This document shows, piece after piece, positions 30,688 through 33,386 of a stretch of DNA of 33,386 bases. How positions within the stretch are numbered: position 1 is the first letter of the stretch; each line of letters begins with the position of its first letter. The notes below the pieces were generated by a model. That model saw nothing but the letters and a program-made list of their open reading frames with translations, was not told the origin of the DNA and searched no databases. Location of the stretch: assembly GCA_051453625.1 (NCBI GenBank), contig JBOZIK010000001.1:226767452-226800837 (forward strand). The letters are read 5' to 3'. Both the position numbers and the translations under genes were made by a program. The stretch is from Welwitschia mirabilis (Eukaryota > Gnetophyta > Gnetopsida > Welwitschiales).

Positions 30688-31033
30688 AAGTTAATTCTTT
30701 TCTTAGATCTTAACTGATCTATACTTTGAAATCCTATGATGAGTATTTACTTTGATGACTTTTTAAATATGCCCTACCTAGACACCTATACTTTTATTTG
30801 TATATTTTGAATAGCATATGGATATAGTTTCAAACAGAGTGAAACTAGTGAAAATAGATAGAAGTCAAGTAAAAGTAATGGGAAAAAATTCTCAAAAACT
30901 TGACAAAGAAAGGCGAATTTTCTTATAGAACTTGTGCATTCTTTATAAAATTTACCTCATACATTAGATCATTATGCTCTTGATGTAGTCAATGAAGAAT
31001 AGGATGAGCTAGAAGACACCTATCAAGAGCTAT
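30688..31033 (+). pseudogene. gag remnant of element D, 5' part
   Basis: Degraded and short: the expected N-terminal capsid blocks are not visible. Just before the gap one frame reads LDHYALDVVNEE, a stop, DELEDTYQEL, which resembles the acidic region before the coiled-coil of SIRE-type Gag. The region is far shorter than a full gag, so much of it is deleted or inside the gap. Confidence 0.4.
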
Positions 31034-31759
31034 NNNNNNNNNNNNNNNNNNNNNNNNNNNNNNNNNNNNNNNNNNNNNNNNNNNNNNNNNNNNNNNNNNN
31101 NNNNNNNNNNNNNNNNNNNNNNNNNNNNNNNNNNNNNNNNNNNNNNNNNNNNNNNNNNNNNNNNNNNNNNNNNNNNNNNNNNNNNNNNNNNNNNNNNNNN
31201 NNNNNNNNNNNNNNNNNNNNNNNNNNNNNNNNNNNNNNNNNNNNNNNNNNNNNNNNNNNNNNNNNNNNNNNNNNNNNNNNNNNNNNNNNNNNNNNNNNNN
31301 NNNNNNNNNNNNNNNNNNNNNNNNNNNNNNNNNNNNNNNNNNNNNNNNNNNNNNNNNNNNNNNNNNNNNNNNNNNNNNNNNNNNNNNNNNNNNNNNNNNN
31401 NNNNNNNNNNNNNNNNNNNNNNNNNNNNNNNNNNNNNNNNNNNNNNNNNNNNNNNNNNNNNNNNNNNNNNNNNNNNNNNNNNNNNNNNNNNNNNNNNNNN
31501 NNNNNNNNNNNNNNNNNNNNNNNNNNNNNNNNNNNNNNNNNNNNNNNNNNNNNNNNNNNNNNNNNNNNNNNNNNNNNNNNNNNNNNNNNNNNNNNNNNNN
31601 NNNNNNNNNNNNNNNNNNNNNNNNNNNNNNNNNNNNNNNNNNNNNNNNNNNNNNNNNNNNNNNNNNNNNNNNNNNNNNNNNNNNNNNNNNNNNNNNNNNN
31701 NNNNNNNNNNNNNNNNNNNNNNNNNNNNNNNNNNNNNNNNNNNNNNNNNNNNNNNNNNN
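31034..31759. other. Assembly gap (726 N)
   Basis: A sized gap inside gag of element D. An apparent 285-codon open frame on the - strand spanning it is produced by the N-run. Confidence 0.99.
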
Positions 31760-32260
31760 AATGTAAAAAGCTAGCTAAAAGAATAAATGATTTAAATAAG
31801 ATTATAAAATATCTTACCAAGGAAAAGGAGGAAATGGTATTAAGTTTTAAAATAATCAAATATAAAAACTCCAAACTCACTCTATAGTTAAAAGAGTTAT
31901 TTTATTTTATTAATGAATTTTTAGGTGGACTACCAAATTTGAATAGATGCTTGAAGTTTAAAAACCTATTGGTAATAACTCAAGTATTCACTTCATCTCT
32001 CAAAGATCTCAAAGATAGAAAAATCAGATAACTAGTAATGGTAAGGTCTTTTTAAAAGTTACTTATTATTTCTATGAAAGAACTGATCATTCAAAACTCA
32101 TGTGCAATGCTAAAAAATTAATATTGTTTTCAAACTCAATTAGTACCTTTCCATTTAAATTTATTTCTAAAGGAGGTATACCATAGAAGTCTAGAAAGAC
32201 TATATGGGTGAAATATAATTATTTTAAAAGTCTTTTAATTTAGACAGCTTTCAAGGTTTC
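31760..32260 (+). pseudogene. gag C-terminus of element D with degraded zinc knuckle
   Basis: After the gap the frame CKKLAKRINDLNKIIKYL and TKEKEEMVLSFKIIKYKN, a lysine- and glutamate-rich heptad-like stretch, matches the coiled-coil near the end of SIRE-type Gag. At 32064-32105 the sequence fits a CCHC zinc knuckle in which both leading cysteines are read as Tyr (TAT at 32064-32066 and 32073-32075, one base from TGT), while the His (32088) and last Cys (32103) remain. RNA binding would be lost. A WVKYNYF-like stretch follows, where the family has its WVPK linker. Confidence 0.65.
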
Positions 32261-32655
32261 AAATAGCACAAGTTGGTATCTAAATAGTGGGTGTTCAAGG
32301 TATATGACAGGAGACAAATCCAGATTCAACCAACTAAGAAACTTTAATGGAGGAGAGGTGACTTTTAAGAACAATGGGAAAGCAAAAACTAGAAGGCATT
32401 GGAAGCATTGGTGGAGGTAACTTTCCTAGAATTGATGAAGTTTTATATGTAAATGGTTTAAAGTGTAATTTATTGAGCATCAGCCAAATCTGTGATAAAG
32501 GTCACAAGGGAGTTTTTGATAAATCAAAATGTGAAATTTTTCATGGAAAATTGAATGATGTAATTTTTAGAGCAAGTAGAATAAATAATGTATATAACAT
32601 AGATCAATCATGTTCTCCATGTTATTTTTCAAATATTCCTCAAGAAGAGCTATGA
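32261..32655 (+). pseudogene. Aspartic protease of element D, catalytic Asp lost
   Basis: WYLNSGCSRYMTGDKSRF at about 32274-32327 is the Ty1/copia protease active-site block; the D-S-G Asp is an Asn codon (AAT, 32283-32285). Then, in another frame (32374-32655): KLEGIGSIGGGNFPRIDEVL, YVNGLKCNLLSISQICDKG and FHGKLNDVIFRASRINNVYN, a 93-codon frame that matches the linker between protease and integrase. The NLLSISQ block is diagnostic of copia elements and the flanking words fit SIRE/Maximus. Confidence 0.85.
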
Positions 32656-33386
32656 CATAAATGATTAGGTTAGGTTAATTATGATTAGTTAAAAATGATT
32701 ATTCATAAAAACATCATGAAAGGTATTCCTAGGATAATTGTAGAAAAATGAGGCTTATGTGATGTATGTCAAAAGGAAAAACAAATTAGAACTTCACATA
32801 AAAGCAAAATACGAACGTCCACATCTATGCTGTTAGAGCTTATTCATATGGATCGATTAGACCCTACTCAAACTCAAATTCTAGGTGGAAAATATTATTT
32901 TCTCACCATGGTTGAGCATTTCTCTAGACATACTTTGATAGCATTCTTATCAAATAAATTTGAAGCTTATAAACATCGAGTTAATATTTGCAATAAGATT
33001 CAAAATAAAAAGGGATATACCATAAATAAAATAAGAAGTAATCATGCTGGTGAATTTGAAAATAATTTTTTTGAGAAATATTACATTGAAAATGGAATTG
33101 ATCATTAGTTTTCAGCCCCAAAAACACCACAACAGAATGGTATAGCTGAAAGAAAGAATAGAGTCCTCCAAGAAATGGCATAAACTATGCTAAATGATAA
33201 GGAGGTTCTTAAATCCTTTTAAGCTAAGGCAGTTAGCACAACATGCTACATTATTAATAGAGTATATTTTAGACTTGATACAGACAAGACACCATATGAG
33301 TTATGAAAATGAAGACAACCTAATGTATCATATTTTAAAGTTTTTAAAAGTAAATGCTATGTGCTAAAAGATAGAGAACATTTGAA
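32656..33386 (+). pseudogene. Integrase of element D, broken, second catalytic Asp lost, cut by window end
   Basis: The N-terminal zinc region is traceable, with stops where W, R and H are expected near 32650-32675, and GLCDVCQKEKQIRTSHKSK keeps the CxxC. The catalytic core occupies the frame 32827-33108 and beyond: LLELIHMDRLDPTQTQILGG (first Asp present), then KGYTINKIRSNHAGEFENNF, where the second Asp is Asn (AAT, 33040-33042), and APKTPQQNGIAERKNRVLQE with Glu present. Near the window end come INRVYFRLDTDKTPYEL and SYFKVFKSKCYVL. The words match SIRE/Maximus integrase closely. A - strand frame at 33181-32981 is a shadow. Confidence 0.88.

Larger units (their letters stand above)
29042..33386 (+). 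mobile_element. Element D: SIRE/Maximus-type Ty1/copia, inserted into element C
   Basis: 5' LTR (29042-30672), tRNA-Met-type primer site, gag remnants, a 726-N gap, gag C-terminus with a degraded zinc knuckle, protease, and integrase running off the window. In Ty1/copia elements integrase precedes RT, as the order protease then integrase shows here. RT and the 3' LTR must lie beyond 33386. D is younger than C because it interrupts it, yet D is also broken. Confidence 0.85.

Noticed and set aside
31023-31880. 285-codon frame on the - strand
   Set aside because: Most of it is the 726-N gap; the flanking codons carry no signal.

Overview
This window is nuclear DNA from a flowering plant. It is AT-rich and gene-poor, and it is packed with broken, nested LTR retrotransposons. 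I found no intact host gene and no intact element. The evidence for a plant is the mix of lineages: Athila/Tat-like Ty3/gypsy elements with tRNA-Asp-type primer sites, a gypsy element primed by initiator tRNA-Met with a chromovirus-like gag, and a SIRE/Maximus-type Ty1/copia element. I cannot name the species. Four N-runs (1634-1643, 1876-1975, 23408-23507, 31034-31759) show a draft assembly, so adjacency across them is not assured.

Layout. (1) 1-4.99 kb, + strand: two decayed copies of one gypsy leader plus gag (897-1875 and 3921-4765), with a leader fragment of a third copy at 4766-4830. The leaders carry tandem arrays of the tRNA-Met primer-binding site. Between the copies lies T/C-rich unassigned DNA and a tRNA-like SINE remnant near 3.4 kb. 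(2) 5.5-10.25 kb, - strand (element A): an Athila/Tat-like pol remnant, read right to left as RT, RNase H, integrase, with an LTR-like block at 9.6-10.25 kb. (3) 10.25-13.8 kb: AT-rich DNA with small repeats and one copy of a dispersed 0.2 kb repeat. (4) 13.8-19.5 kb, - strand (element B): a related element with primer site, gag, protease and only the tail of integrase; the RT-to-integrase core is missing. (5) 19.5-22.8 kb: a second copy of the 0.2 kb repeat, then unassigned DNA. (6) 22.8-29.04 kb, + strand (element C): two LTR-like blocks either side of a gap, primer site, gag, protease, RT and the start of RNase H. (7) 29.04-33.39 kb, + strand (element D): a SIRE-type copia element inserted into the RNase H region of C. 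It has a 1.63 kb LTR containing an unusual array of GTCGAC-type motifs, then primer site, gag remnants, protease and integrase, and it runs off the window.

Decay is dominated by what look like C-to-T and G-to-A changes: CAA/CAG/CGA/TGG codons read as stops, and key Asp, Gly and Cys codons read as Asn, Glu and Tyr. This fits cytosine-methylated, silenced DNA. Nothing here is predicted to make a working protein. The most interesting signals are the reiterated primer-binding sites, the motif array in the D LTR, the complementary losses in A and B with unassigned reading frames in B, and the varying number of repeat units upstream of the TATA box in one LTR family.
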